From positions 28,054,963 through 28,118,962 of the forward strand of contig OX638133.1 of NCBI GenBank assembly GCA_951804985.1: DNA of 64,000 nt, read 5' to 3'. A program made the position numbers and the translations under genes. The notes under the pieces are model-generated. The model did no database searches. It worked only from the letters and a program-made list of their open reading frames with translations, and was not told the DNA's origin. The stretch comes from Dryomyza anilis. Lineage: Eukaryota > Arthropoda > Insecta > Diptera > Dryomyzidae. This document shows positions 35,601-42,471 of the stretch, piece by piece (position 1 is the first letter of the stretch; each line of letters opens with the position of its first letter).

Positions 35601-38600
35601 TTTGTATAATGTGTATACAATTGAAGCTGCAAATCACGATTATTGATACTCGATTAATCGAAAAACATTGCATTGCAGATTAAGCACATTTCGCATACTG
35701 TTTGAGATGATCTGTGTGTGCATTTGAGAGTCACTGTGTGCGACGTACGCATATCAGGGATGCTATTTGAAATAATTTGATTAAAATTCTAATTAATCAA
35801 CATTTTGATTAATGTAAAATATACTAATTTATTCAATAACAATTGAAAATTTTGTAAACTTAAATAAAGGGAAAATTTATTTTATAAACAGTCAAATAAT
35901 AAGAGGTAGTGTTTTAAATGTTCATGAACCATATAGTTACGCAAAAGTCGATTAATCTGAAATTCTGATTAATCAAAATACTGATTACTTAATTAATCAC
36001 AATTTTGATTAGTCATAATTCTGATTAATTGGTTAATCAATGTTCTGATTAATCGAAAATACTAAATTATCACTGCTAAAAAAAAGGGATCCTCATAGAG
36101 GACAACAAAAAGAGCATTTTACAATTAATTATCCAGTTATATGTCACCCAACCAATATCGTAGACTTCAAGCCTGAGCGTCAAGACAACTTTAGAAAATC
36201 GATGCCAGCATCCAAAATGTGGTAGACGTTTTTTTTTTTGAAGCTTGTGTGTTTCAAGCTCTCGAATAAAAATCTGGAGCCTATTCAAGGTTTGCGGGGG
36301 CGGTCGGTATATTGTTTTAAATATTCACAGAAGTCCAAACACTAATAGATTTCGGTAAGCTATTAGATTTGCACGCGCGTTGTTATGGTATATTTTTGAC
36401 AGGGTTTCTATTGCAATCGTAAAAATATACTGTTCGTAGCGTCACTACATTTTTGCTCCTAATTTTCACTGCCCTTTTTGGCAATGTTTTTATCAAATCA
36501 TTTTCAAATTCAGAGTAAGCGCTAAAAATAGCACTTATTTTATATTTTTTCAAACGCTTACCCTGTGGCATATTGGGAAGTACAATATTTTCGAATATCA
36601 TCCCTGATGTATAATATATACATTGAAGACACAAACCATGATCTCCCAATATTCGATGAATCGATAAGTATTGATCTGTGATTTCGATTACTGTTTGACA
36701 AGCGGTGTGTGTGTATTGGAGAGTCACTGTGTATGCTACAGAAGCACTGTCGCACATAAAGTTGCATTGAAGTTACGCACATAACATATAATTCGTTGCC
36801 TCATTATGTTTGCCATGTCGCTATAAGATTAACTACACATGTCAGGGATTTTTGTGGTCTCGTGTTCCATTGTGTGAAAAGGTTTTTGGCATTCCTTAAT
36901 TGTCAAATCATTTGAAAGTGTGTTGTGACACGATACTTGGAAAAATATTGGTGTTGCTTTTGTAAAATTGCATGATGCATGTAAAAAATAAAAGCAATAA
37001 ATAAAGTTGTGTTTGCATGAAATAATACATACGTTCGAGAGAGGGAATTGTTATTATTATTGTATTTGTATACATGGAAGATAAGACAAGTATCAATCAT
37101 AATGAAGTGCTGCCGCCGACTACATAAGTATTAAAGTAGTTAAGTAGTTATTTGTAATAATTATGTAATTGTGGGTATCACAGTTAAGTCGCGCGAGGTC
37201 ACAATACTTGTGTTAACTGTGCTTTGCAATCTCCATATTAAGAGCTTTTGTTAATTCTCCTCTCTCCCCCCTCACTGATTTACAAAAGTTAACTTCAATC
37301 AACATTAACCAAAAAGAAAAAAACACATTTAATAATAATTAATTAATTAATTAGAAGACAACCAAAACGTATTTATCCCTACTACCATTTTCTTCAAGAA
37401 GGGATTTGACTAAACCGTGTCGAGTCGTGCTCTGAAAGAGGTTTGTGTTGTCTGATTGAGAATTTGAAAACGGTTCACGTTTGGAGCAGGTTGAAAAATA
37501 TCACATTTTTTTTTTTGTAGACGGGAAAAGAAAATTTTATATTATATGGGAGGGGGCATCCGTGTCCCGGGATAAAGTTCGATGAATCGATAAGCATTGG
37601 TTTGTGATTTTGAGTACTGCTTGAGAAGCGATTGTTGAGAGTCACTGTGGTGTATGTTACAGAAGCACTGTCGTACAGTAAGTTGCATTCAACGCACGCA
37701 TATAATTCGATGCCCTCTTTGTGTTGCAAAGCCGTTATAAGGACGCAAAAATAGATCACATTTTTTTTTTGTTGATGTATTGAATTTGAAACAATTATTT
37801 TTATACTGGAAATTAATGGGGTATTATTTATTAAACCTAGTGGCTAGTGTTTGAAATGTGGTCGATTTTGTCAAAATGTGAGGGTTGCTAGTGCATATTA
37901 ATTTGTTCAAAATATTAAACACGTTGGTGATAAGCAGGGCTAATAATTATATGGATGAAAAACAAGGAAAATATATATGAATTATGGACTAAAAAAAAAC
38001 TAAATTAAATATGACTAAAAAGAAACATATAATGTGGTTAAAAAAATTAAAATATCGATCAAAATTTAAAATATCGATATAAAATTTGTTTTATTTTAAT
38101 TATTCAGCCCTATTATGAAAATTATTCCTTACAAAAAAAATGTACTGAAATAAAACGAGTTGGGAAAGTTAGGTCACATGGGTAAGTTCGGTCACATGGG
38201 GCGGATTTTTATAGTCGGTCGGGCCCGACTATGGAATACCCTACACCTTTGGTGGAGATATTAATAGGGAATATTTAATTGTATACCTTAATTTTAAATT
38301 TTTAATAATGCTGAACCTCCCCATCCTCAGAATATTATTCACATATCAGAAATTTAAGTCTTATATCCCCATAAATTAAAAAATTGATATAAAAGTATAA
38401 AAAACTAATAAAAAAGAAAATAGAAATATATAATTGGGTGTACAACGTCTATATTTAAAATTTTGAAAGGCTAATATTTCATAGATTTGATTTTAATAAT
38501 TTACGGATCAAATTTCCACTATGAAAACCCGGGAAATAATAAAAAAAAAGTGGGCGGATCACGCATTTTTAACCACATATTTTTAAGTGAATTCTAACAA

Positions 38601-41600
38601 TACGTTCTAAATTTTATAACTATATCTTGAATACTTTTCGAGTAATTAGTTTCGAAAGAGTTATATAAAAGTATCTTGTATGGGAGGTGGGCGTGTCCGT
38701 TGACCGATTTTGCTCATTTTCAAACTCAGTTACTACTTTTGGCTAAAATATATTGAGACGAAATTTCATCGCATTCTGATTAGTATTTCTCAAGTTATTC
38801 TGTATTCGGACAGCAAGACAGTAAGACAGCAAGATGGACAGAGAGACAGACAGCCAGACAGAGGTGGGAATGTGGACAAAAGCTGCTAGTTTCTTGCTAT
38901 AGCATGAAAACCAAATTGGTAGGGAAATAGCAGGCATAGGTAGGGTATGGTAGCCAAACAGGTGTAAGCAAAATGGTAGGCTCAGACAGGGTAAGGTAGG
39001 TATTGAAATCACATTTTATATGAAGCTTTGAGGTAGGCAAAGGTGGGAATGTGGACAAAAGCTGCTAGTTCCCTGCTATAGCAAAATGGTAGGCACAAGC
39101 GGGGTAAAGTAGGCAATATGCTGGAAGCAAAATGGTAGGGAAAGGGAGGGAGCATAAACATATAACATAATTTATCAGTTCCCATCCATCCCACAGTACC
39201 AAAAACTTCTTGTTGTACAATAACACCGACGAATTTTGTTTCGATTCTCTATTGCTTCGATTCGTATATGTTTTCTGAAGGAACTCCGAATTGTTTGTTA
39301 TTGTGTTCACCGTATTGTCGTATTCATGCAATGTCGTATCAATACCATTGAACTGTGAATACGCTAGATGATAAATTGTGATAGTTTCCTGCTGTAAGAT
39401 TTTTTGATTTTATCGATTGCATTTGAAATATGTTTGAAAATGTTAAAATTGTAGTGTAAATTTGTCGAATTTGAGACATATGAGTCAGTTTTTATCTAAA
39501 AATTCTTATAATATGTATTGAAATATTGAAAATGTAAATCCATATAAAAGCGAGCCTTGATATCAGGTTATCAAGTAACAAAGCGGAACAATATATACGG
39601 TAACAAATTTTGGAATATTTTTTAAACCCTTCTTTGTATTACAGATAATTTCAATACTTTTATGTCTAATTTTTATACTTAGCAATAGTTTACAGCGTTT
39701 TTCAAACTTTCTCAGATTAAAATTTAATATTTTTTTTTTACTTAAACATGGAAATATAAGGATTTTAGTTTATAAAATAATTCCACTGATTTAATAATTT
39801 AAATTAAATCAAATTCAAAGTCAAATAGTTTATTTTTCTGTTTATTTAATAATTTTAAAGTTTTAAAATTTAAACCATTTTTTTTTTGGAATATCTACTA
39901 AGATCAACAGCACTCAGACAGACTATATTCATTGTCCTATAAAATCTATTCCCTACGATTTTTGGTTAACATCACCATGCCCAAGCCGGGATTCGAACCC
40001 GAGAACTTCAAAATGCAAGTCCATCGCGCTACTTCTGGACTGCTGAGGCCGGCTGAATACTTACTAAATTTAGTTCAGAATCGTAGGTGTTGTAAGTTAA
40101 AAAGGTCCTTCTTCTAGGACTTTAACTTGATCCTATTTATACTTACTGAGTCCTTTTTACTTTTTTTATATTATTTAAAACAACCGAGTCTTTTTTACTT
40201 CAAGACACTTTATTTCGCTTTAAAAGTTGGTTACACTTATACTTAACACTTAGTTGTAGACAGTTCAGCTTATCGAAAACAATTGCTTCTTAGTCTATAC
40301 TTAACTTCTACTTAACACCTCGTATTCTTATAATTTCACAATAAATTGAGTAATTTCATCATGCTAAAATAACTTAGTCAGCGTATTTATAATTTCACAA
40401 TAAATTGAGTACTTTCATCATTCTAAAATAACTAAGTCAGCGTTTATCTGAGTGACCTATTTAACGTGGGCGTATATACCTGTGCTATGTTAAGCTGTGT
40501 GCGCCAATACAATTAAATGCTGTTTTGTGTTTAACATGCATAATGCTTAACCCTAAAAGTATGCCATAAAGAAAAATATACTGGTTATGTTATATTGTGG
40601 ATCATAAGCACGCTGTAAGTTCCACGATTATGGTACACAACAGTGGATCATATGTAAGCAGTGAACTCTACGATTATGATACACAACATAGGTTCGAATC
40701 TCAGCCAGGACCATTTTTTTCAGATTTTTTTATTCTTTCTGATGTTTTTATTTTATTTTTTTAATTATTAATTAAGAATAATAAAAAAATATTCAAAGAT
40801 AAAAAATAATAATGCGACCAAATTTGGTACATTAAAAATACTTCTAGCTACTGAAAATTTGTTTGGGTTATTCATAATTAATAACAACAAAAAAAAGAAA
40901 TACAAAAATTAAAAAAAAAAATTAGCGACATGGTCAAGAATCGAACCTGTGATACTTAACTAAATTCGTTGTCGCCATGTTAGTAACATTCACTCGAGTG
41001 CTCGCTATATAATTCCAAACAACTTTTTCGACGGAAATATGTGACTATAGTGCTAATAGTTAATGATAGTAATGTTAGCTGCAGGTATGTTAGAAAATCT
41101 CATAGTATCGTACAACAAGCTAGAGCGCTGATGGAGAAGAAGAAAATAATTTCGAAAGAGACGAAAACTAATTAAAGTGTACAATACAAAAATAAATATA
41201 AAAATAAAATAACAATAATGAAAATAATATTTATAAAATAATTATATAAATATTTTTTAAACTCCTTTTACAAATTATGTATTTTGAATTTCAAATGGAA
41301 TTTCTGATTGACAATTGATTTCTTCTGAGTCTCACATGGAATTTCGGAATTACCATTGATGTGTTTTAAATTTCAAATGGAATTCACGTCTTTAGAATTG
41401 AATATGGATTTTGTGAATTACAATTGACGGCTTTTGAATTTCATATGGAATTTTTGAAATAAAATTGATTTCTTTTGACTTTAACATGGAATTTGTGAAT
41501 TATAATTGACGTCTTTTGAATTGAATATGGAATTTGTGGATTACAATTGACGTCTTTTGAATTTCAAATGGAATTTCTGATCGACAATTGCTGTCTTTTG

Positions 41601-42471
41601 AATTGCATATGGAATTTGTGAATTAAAAAATGCCGTCTTTTGAATTTCCAATGGTATTTCTGAATTAAAATAGATGTCTTTTAACTTAGAAATAGAATTT
41701 CTGAATTACTATTGATATGTTTTTGACTTTCACATTGAGTATCTGAATTACAATTGATGTGTTATGAATTTTAAATGGAATTTGTGATAGACAATTGATT
41801 TCTTTTGACTTTCACAGGGTATTTCGGAATTATAATTGATGATTTTTAAATTTCAAATGGAATTTCTGAATTACAATTGACGTCTTTTGAATTGAATATG
41901 ACACTTGTGAATTACAATTGATGTCTTTTACCTTTAAAATGGAATTTCTGAATTAAAATTGATGTATTTTGAATTTCAAACGGAATTTTTGATTAACAAT
42001 TGATATCTTTGGACATTCACATTTAATTTCTGAATTACAATTGATGTGTTTTGAATTTCAAATAGATTTTCTGTATTACAATTGATGTCCTTTGAATTTC
42101 AAATAAAATTTCTGAATCACAATTTCTATTTTTTGAATTACATTTGTAAATGGTGTATAGTATGGATAGGTGTTTTGAATTTCGATAATAATTTAGTATA
42201 AAACCCAAACAATATATTTTCTAAAGTTTATTTATTTTTCTACTTCTTTCTACTTCCAGGCAAATCTCAGTGCCCCTATCCGGGTGATCCACCAAACGGT
42301 CTTATTGCACCGCTCAAATTCAATTATGACTCTGGCGATTATCTGAGCGTACAATGCCGACCGGGTTTCGTGCAGTACAGCGAACACGGGCCACCGGAAC
42401 GTCCCAAATGCATGCCGGATGGAAACTGGTCGGGACCGGTGCCGAAATGTCGCAGCTATGAAGAGGTGTAG
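14121..42471 (+). CDS. hig: hikaru genki (hig): secreted Ig/sushi synaptic-matrix protein, 5' end missing
   Basis: Assembled from seven exons (14121-15239, 20640-20864, 21428-21525, 32569-32905, 33613-34101, 34506-34694, 42260-42471). Phases agree throughout and give 888 full codons to TAG at 42469-42471. Numbering from the first complete codon: residues 1-373 acidic, His-rich and polybasic region; sushi 1 with Cys 462, 496, 512, 524; Ig domain with Cys 570 and 622 and the DSGTFTC motif; sushi 2 (641-695), 3 (700-754), 4 (759-819), 5 (823-882), each with paired Cys and a conserved Trp before the last Cys. An Ig domain within five sushi domains in an insect is the architecture of Hikaru genki. 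From family knowledge, Hig is secreted into the synaptic cleft, chiefly of cholinergic synapses in Drosophila, where it organises matrix and acetylcholine receptors. Fly Hig is about 950 residues, so the signal peptide and a few tens of residues are missing here. Family confidence is high; exon ends are by eye. Confidence 0.93.
15825..16060. mobile_element. MITE family I, copy 2
   Basis: Starts CACACACAGAAAAATCCTCT; includes GTTAGTTGTACCAACTAAC, GAGATTTGTTGCGCCAACCA, AACTTATTCGGTTCTCTCCA and AAAAAGAGTTGTAGTTTATA. Confidence 0.7.
16130..16370 (+). repeat. dispersed repeat G, copy 1
   Basis: CAGCAAACACACAGATAAAT, GGAATATTTTCGGAAGTGTA, AGCAGGTTGTAAAATTTTGT, CTGTTTGAAATACGTCAAAA and ACTGCATCGGCCCTGC match 46085-46310 in the same orientation. 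Confidence 0.75.
17552..17607. repeat. (TA)n microsatellite
   Basis: About 28 uninterrupted TA units; creates a Tyr/Ile frame of no meaning. Confidence 0.97.
17675..17890. repeat. 18-bp minisatellite, about 11 units
   Basis: Unit GTTTTCCGACGTCTGAAC with alternating CTGAAC/CTAAAC forms and one longer interrupted unit (17710-17745). Because 18 is divisible by 3, it yields an antisense DVGKRS repeat frame, which is not a gene. Unusually CpG- and GACGTC-rich for this AT-rich region. Confidence 0.93.
18182..18300 (+). repeat. 59-bp tandem duplication
   Basis: TTAGGTCCCGTTCGGGCAGT through TTTCCTGTACAGTTTCCCTG occurs twice back to back with one base change, then a third unit starts (TTAGGTCCCGAGC) and breaks off. 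Confidence 0.92.
18385..18705 (+). repeat. tandem repeat of about 105 bp, three units
   Basis: GATTGAAAAATCTTTAGAAG, AATGAAATAAAGTAG, AATATAAATCTTGCTATTGT and GAATGCTAAGTGCTACCT recur three times, the last more diverged. Confidence 0.88.
19080..19625. repeat. degenerate palindromic ATGGT/ACCAT repeat region
   Basis: Frequent words such as ACCATATTATGGTAGTGTG, ATGGTCACTGAGGACCAT and GAGGACCATGGTATGGTTGT; many are self-complementary. No coding. Confidence 0.65.
19800..19915 (+). repeat. repeat A fragment
   Basis: ATAGGATACCAGAGACTACG and AATCCTGAAAAGAATTGTAA correspond to the TAGGTCACCAGGGTATACGA / AATCCTGAAAATAACTAC part of repeat A. Confidence 0.5.
19978..20140 (+). repeat. tRNA-derived SINE, plus-strand copy
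   Basis: CGGCCTCAGCAGTCCAGAGG (A-box-like), ATTGCATTCCAATCGGGTTC, B box GGTTCGAATC, then CACGGCTTCGGCATGG and a body GTGATATTTACCAGAAATCG. The minus-strand copy at 39900-40065 shares head and body. Good tRNA-type spacing, but not a functional tRNA. Confidence 0.72.
20285..20560. mobile_element. MITE family I, copy 3
   Basis: TTGTTGCGGCAAACAACTCA, ACTTATTCGGTTCTCTGAAC, TGTTTTAGTTTGTAACACAA and AGTGTCAACCGAATATTGCA; directly upstream of the hig exon b acceptor region. Confidence 0.6.
20640..20864 (+). CDS. hig: hig exon b: acidic linker and Cys-rich half-module
   Basis: Acceptor TATTTTCAG precedes 20640 and donor GAG-G|GTAAGT follows 20864; phase 1 to phase 1, 225 nt. It starts [18 protein letters not shown], continues with an unbroken Glu/Asp run, then [18 protein letters not shown] and [13 protein letters not shown]. 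The closely spaced cysteines with GKWVGPLC resemble the second half of a sushi module, but there is no clear first half, so I do not count it as a full domain. The apparent upstream Met in this frame lies in the intron and is not the start. Confidence 0.9.
20865..21427 (+). other. hig: hig intron b-c, 563 bp
   Basis: GTAAGT donor; AT-rich with A runs; a CTCTCTCTCTCTCTTTCTCA pyrimidine tract before TTGTAG. No other feature. Confidence 0.85.
21428..21525 (+). CDS. hig: hig exon c: start of sushi domain 1
   Basis: The acceptor is a CT-rich tract ending CACATTGTAG before 21428; the donor is GTG|GTAAGT after 21525. It enters in phase 1 and leaves in phase 0, the only phase-0 junction seen in the gene. 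It encodes [19 protein letters not shown] followed by [14 protein letters not shown]. Cys 462 here is the first cysteine of sushi 1, and NIS is an N-glycosylation sequon. Too short for ordinary ORF detection, but confirmed because it joins both the upstream and downstream exons in frame. Confidence 0.88.
21526..22105 (+). other. hig: hig intron c to cassette exon
   Basis: GTAAGT donor at 21526; CACCACA-type degenerate words (TCTCACCACACTACAATAAT, ATTCACCACACAAGCG) between 21595 and 21810, like those at 53.5-54.7 kb; otherwise nothing. Confidence 0.7.
22106..22180 (+). CDS. hig: hig optional 25-codon cassette exon inside sushi 1
   Basis: Acceptor TGTATTTTACAG precedes 22106 and donor GTGAGT follows 22180. 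The 75 nt are open in exactly the phase needed (phase 0 at both ends) and read [20 protein letters not shown] then SNTAI. Inclusion would insert 25 residues between hig residues 480 and 481, between Cys 1 and Cys 2 of sushi 1, adding a basic patch and an NRT sequon; skipping keeps the frame. Drosophila hig is known to make several isoforms by alternative splicing, which fits, but I cannot show here that this exon is used. Splice strength, phase and open frame support it together. Confidence 0.72.
22572..22895. repeat. minisatellite, unit about 22-26 bp (AAGTGTTTCCCACAAA)
   Basis: About 13 units of GAAGTGTTTCCCACAAACA with ATATTT, ACACGAA or ATAGTT linkers. Antisense frames (VGNTS, WETL repeats) are artefacts. 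Confidence 0.92.
23015..23640 (+). repeat. large tandem repeats in T-rich, TTCGAA-rich DNA
   Basis: TTTCGACTGTATTGAAGAAC (then CAAGAAATTTTATTTC) starts units at about 23017, 23208 and 23460; unit lengths are roughly 190 and 252 bp. Filled with TTTTTTTCGAACA and GAAACATTTTTT words. Confidence 0.85.
24010..24015 (-). terminator. AATAAA poly(A) signal of the nested gene
   Basis: AATAAA on the minus strand about 55 bases after the last stop codon. A further AATAAA (24078-24073) overlaps the final codons SIN and stop. With the upstream TATA boxes this gives a compact Pol II unit. Confidence 0.45.
24069..25274 (-). CDS. secreted protein gene nested antisense in hig intron, broken by one in-frame TAA
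   Basis: Read on the minus strand from ATG at 25274, one frame runs 212 codons to TAA (24636-24638) and continues in the same frame, beginning [17 protein letters not shown], for about 188 more codons to the final TAA at 24069. The start [20 protein letters not shown] is a hydrophobic signal peptide, with likely cleavage near residue 19-21. The mature part is helical and leucine-rich, with scattered Cys ([34 protein letters not shown]) and NSS, NST, NVT sequons, so it looks secreted and glycosylated. I do not recognise the family; it is loosely reminiscent of insect secreted proteins of unknown function of this size (such as DUF4803-type), which I cannot confirm. The in-frame stop could be a recent pseudogene mutation, a sequence error, readthrough, or be removed by a 60-nt intron with a poor GTCGGT donor. 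Confidence 0.7.
25347..25359 (-). promoter_or_regulatory. TATA boxes of the nested minus-strand gene
   Basis: Two overlapping TATAAA hexamers (minus strand, 25359-25354 and 25352-25347) lie about 75-85 bases upstream of the ATG at 25274. A transcription start 25-30 bases downstream of them would give a short 5' UTR of about 45 bases. Placement is good, though the region is AT-rich. Confidence 0.45.
25619..26060. mobile_element. TIR element with an internal 182-bp tandem duplication
   Basis: Termini TATCGTCATTGTAGAACTAA (left) and TTAGTTCTACAACGACGATA (right) form about 28-bp inverted repeats with few mismatches. Between them two units (starting at about 25661 and 25843) share CTTAAAATTCATCTTTGTTC, GAAATACCAATTGATAGATT and TGATACAAATATTGAATTC. 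No coding. Confidence 0.85.
26129..26781 (+). mobile_element. dispersed fly repeat A, copy 2
   Basis: AGTTGGTAAGGTTAGAACAC, ATAGTCGGTTTAAATACCC, TAGGTCACCAGGGTTTACAA, GAACATAAGTGGTCAGTTCA, CAGACAGACGGATTCGACTG, ending TCTTATTATAGGGTATAAAA. Collinear with 306-990. Confidence 0.78.
26990..27240. repeat. repeat E words (palindromic TATCGTT)
   Basis: GATATCGTTGGAACGAAC, AAATATCGTTTTCGACTATC and GTTAACGATATCATTATTG, then TCGGAACGAATTCG. 27240-27350 shows nothing. Confidence 0.5.
27355..27870. repeat. degenerate GTGTTTG/CAAACAC repeat region
   Basis: AAACACTTTCTCAAACAAAC, AGTGTTTGTCCC, CAGTGTTTGGGAATAACAAT and similar words on both strands; related in wording to the 22.6-22.9 kb minisatellite and to 22540-22560. 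Confidence 0.5.
27871..28914. other. hig intron DNA, nothing recognised
   Basis: AT-rich, apparently single-copy within the window. A 69-codon frame at 28518-28727 has no domain or splice support. Confidence 0.5.
28915..29510. mobile_element. two MITE family I copies side by side
   Basis: 28915-29190: AACTTATTCGGTTCTCTCAA through CCAAATGGAAACAGATTTCTG. 29260-29510: inverted relative with AACCGACTGCATAGTTGAGC and GTGTTGGTTGATGCAACAAA. Confidence 0.6.
29511..29984. other. GC-richer single-copy patch within the hig intron
   Basis: 29640-29800 is notably less AT-rich (GGCGGCCGACTGACCG, CGATCGATCGCACGTTGG) and ends in a CACACACAGACACACACCC run. No splice-supported exon; a regulatory element or a decayed exon are possible. 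Confidence 0.35.
29985..30530. mobile_element. MITE family I copies
   Basis: 29985-30200 (CACACAGAAAAATG, GTTAGTTGTACCAACTAAC, AAACTGTTCTAAATTGGTTG) and 30300-30530 (AGTTAGTTGAAACAATCGAC, ACTGATAGATAGGTTGACAC, CTACACAGAAAAA). Confidence 0.55.
30531..30964. mobile_element. MITE-like unit with TTCATAATAT palindromic words
   Basis: Bounded by CTACACAGAAAAAA and TTTTTTCTGTGTAG in inverted orientation (about 30525-30540 and 30952-30965). Interior holds AATTTATTCATAAATATTATG and GGTATTCATCAATATGATG words around an A-rich centre. Confidence 0.6.
30965..31245. mobile_element. MITE family I copy
   Basis: AAGTTTGTTGTAACAACCAT, TTTTCAGTCGGTTGTAATG, AAACTGTTCTAAATTGGATG and AACCGAATAAGTAGTTGAGA. Confidence 0.55.
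31558..31884. mobile_element. foldback element, arms about 90 bp or more
   Basis: Left CGCAGAAAAAATAATCGACG pairs with right CGTCGATTATTTTTTTCAGCG. Inner TGCATTCATTATTCAATCCA pairs with TGGATTGATTAATGAATGCA, and AATTCACTAATTTAATG with CATTGAATTAGTGAATTT. The centre holds a second small palindrome (CAACTAATTAATTG / CAAATTAATTAGTTG). No coding. Confidence 0.86.
31885..32565 (+). repeat. hig: end of hig intron: pyrimidine-rich DNA then degenerate TACGAATTT array
   Basis: 31960-32090 is rich in TCTCTTCTGTCTCTTATCTC-type words. 32120-32565 is a decayed array of ACGAATTT/ACGAAATT/TACGATTT words that runs to within a few bases of the exon d acceptor. Confidence 0.65.
32569..32905 (+). CDS. hig: hig exon d: rest of sushi 1 and first half of Ig domain
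   Basis: Acceptor AAAACTGCAG precedes 32569 and donor GACAG|GTAAGT follows 32905; phase 0 in, phase 1 out. It reads [16 protein letters not shown], then [20 protein letters not shown] and Cys 524, closing sushi 1. The Ig part starts near [20 protein letters not shown] and carries the first Ig cysteine (Cys 570, LDCMYP) with a WTWTSW core. The upstream Met codons in this frame lie in AT-rich intron DNA. A trailing phase-1 base joins the next exon to give Gly. Confidence 0.93.
32906..33612 (+). repeat. hig: hig intron filled by a 9-bp tandem repeat (TTTAAATTC)
   Basis: The 707-bp intron is about 88% TTTAAATTC array (roughly 32927-33550, some 69 units) with a few variants (TATAAATTC, TTAAATTTA, one TTTAAGTTC, one 10-bp unit). 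Only the GTAAGT donor side and the TCTCTCTCTCTCTCTCTGTC acceptor tract are non-satellite. It makes FKF and EFKEFK frames on the two strands, which are not genes. Confidence 0.97.
33613..34101 (+). CDS. hig: hig exon e: second half of Ig domain, sushi 2 and 3
   Basis: The acceptor is a long CT repeat ending CTGTCTGACAG before 33613; donor AG-AG|GTGAGT follows 34101; phase 1 to phase 1, 489 nt. It begins [20 protein letters not shown] and has the second Ig cysteine in [14 protein letters not shown]. Sushi 2 starts [10 protein letters not shown] and ends [11 protein letters not shown]; sushi 3 starts [10 protein letters not shown] and ends [10 protein letters not shown]. Both show the expected four cysteines and the Trp. 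Confidence 0.95.
34102..34505 (+). other. hig: hig intron e-f, 404 bp
   Basis: GTGAGT donor, T-rich end, CTAG acceptor; no other feature. Confidence 0.85.
34506..34694 (+). CDS. hig: hig exon f: sushi 4 as a single symmetric exon
   Basis: Acceptor TTTTTGTCGTCTAG precedes 34506; donor CATTTT|GTAAGT follows 34694; 189 nt, phase 1 at both ends. It encodes [17 protein letters not shown] through [14 protein letters not shown], one complete sushi module apart from its last cysteine, which is formed across the next junction (T + GC). Because it is symmetric and holds one module, it could be skipped without a frame change, giving a four-sushi protein. Drosophila isoforms are reported to differ in sushi number; which exon is involved there I cannot verify. 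Confidence 0.94.
34695..36060 (+). other. hig: hig last intron, left part
   Basis: GTAAGT donor at 34695. AT-rich. 35640-35760 is a repeat C piece (TGTGCATTTGAGAGTCACTG); 35790-36060 is a degenerate GATTAATCAAAATTCTGATTAA-type region. No gene. Confidence 0.55.
36061..37760. repeat. dispersed repeat C copies
   Basis: 36640-36830 and 37575-37745 share GATGAATCGATAAGTATTGA/GATGAATCGATAAGCATTGG, GAGAGTCACTGTG, GCTACAGAAGCACTGTCG and AAGTTGCATT. 36855-36895 is a piece of repeat B in inverse orientation. Frames here are not supported as genes. Confidence 0.6.
38155..38862 (+). mobile_element. repeat A-like element, variant body
   Basis: GAGTTGGGAAAGTTAGGTCA, TATAGTCGGTCGGGCCCGAC then TATGGAATACCCTACACC give the same start as repeat A. 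The body differs (GGGAGGTGGGCGTGTCCGTT, ACCGATTTTGCTCATTTTCA) and ends in a CAGACAGCCAGACAG run. Likely a related family. 37760-38155 is AT-rich without features. Confidence 0.65.
38863..39150 (+). repeat. 178-bp tandem duplication, GGTAGG-rich
   Basis: GTGGGAATGTGGACAAAAGC then TGCTAGTTTC/TGCTAGTTCC occurs at about 38863 and 39041; both units continue with CTTGCTATAGC/CCTGCTATAGC and AAATGGTAGG words. Confidence 0.82.
39151..39899. other. AT-rich intron DNA, nothing recognised
   Basis: No repeat or coding signal that I can support. Confidence 0.5.
39900..40065 (-). repeat. tRNA-derived SINE, minus-strand copy
   Basis: On the minus strand: GGCCTCAGCAGTCCAGAAGT (A-box-like), GGACTTGCATTTTGAAGTTC, B box GGTTCGAATC, CCGGCTTGGGCATGGTGATG, then a body ending in a T-rich/A-rich run. 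Pairs with 19978-20140. Confidence 0.75.
40325..40450 (+). repeat. 65-bp tandem duplication
   Basis: ATAATTTCACAATAAATTGA through AAATAACTTAGTCAGCGT/AAATAACTAAGTCAGCGT occurs twice in direct succession. Confidence 0.88.
40605..40990. repeat. inverted pair of tRNA-like heads plus 48-bp duplication
   Basis: 40610-40700: GGATCATAAGCACGCTGTAA / GGATCATATGTAAGCAGTGA duplicated blocks, then GGTTCGAATC (B box) and CTCAGCCAGGACCATTTTTT. 40915-40990 on the minus strand: GGCGACAACGAATTTAGTTA, B box GGTTCGATTC, TTGACCATGTCGC and a T run. The minus copy resembles those at 1-45 and 3125-3180. Confidence 0.65.
41280..42145 (+). repeat. hig: degenerate minisatellite, unit about 41 bp, about 20 units
   Basis: Unit built from TTTTGAATTTCAAATGGAAT, TTCTGAATTACAATTGATGT, C. 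Units differ by several substitutions each, so it is an old array. It ends about 115 bases before the acceptor of the last hig exon. Confidence 0.9.
42260..42471 (+). CDS. hig: hig last coding exon: sushi 5 and stop
   Basis: Acceptor CTTTCTACTTCCAG precedes 42260. The first two bases complete Cys 819, then [45 protein letters not shown] and the C-terminal tail RSYEEV before TAG (42469-42471). No membrane segment or GPI signal follows the last sushi domain, which fits a secreted matrix protein. Confidence 0.95.
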
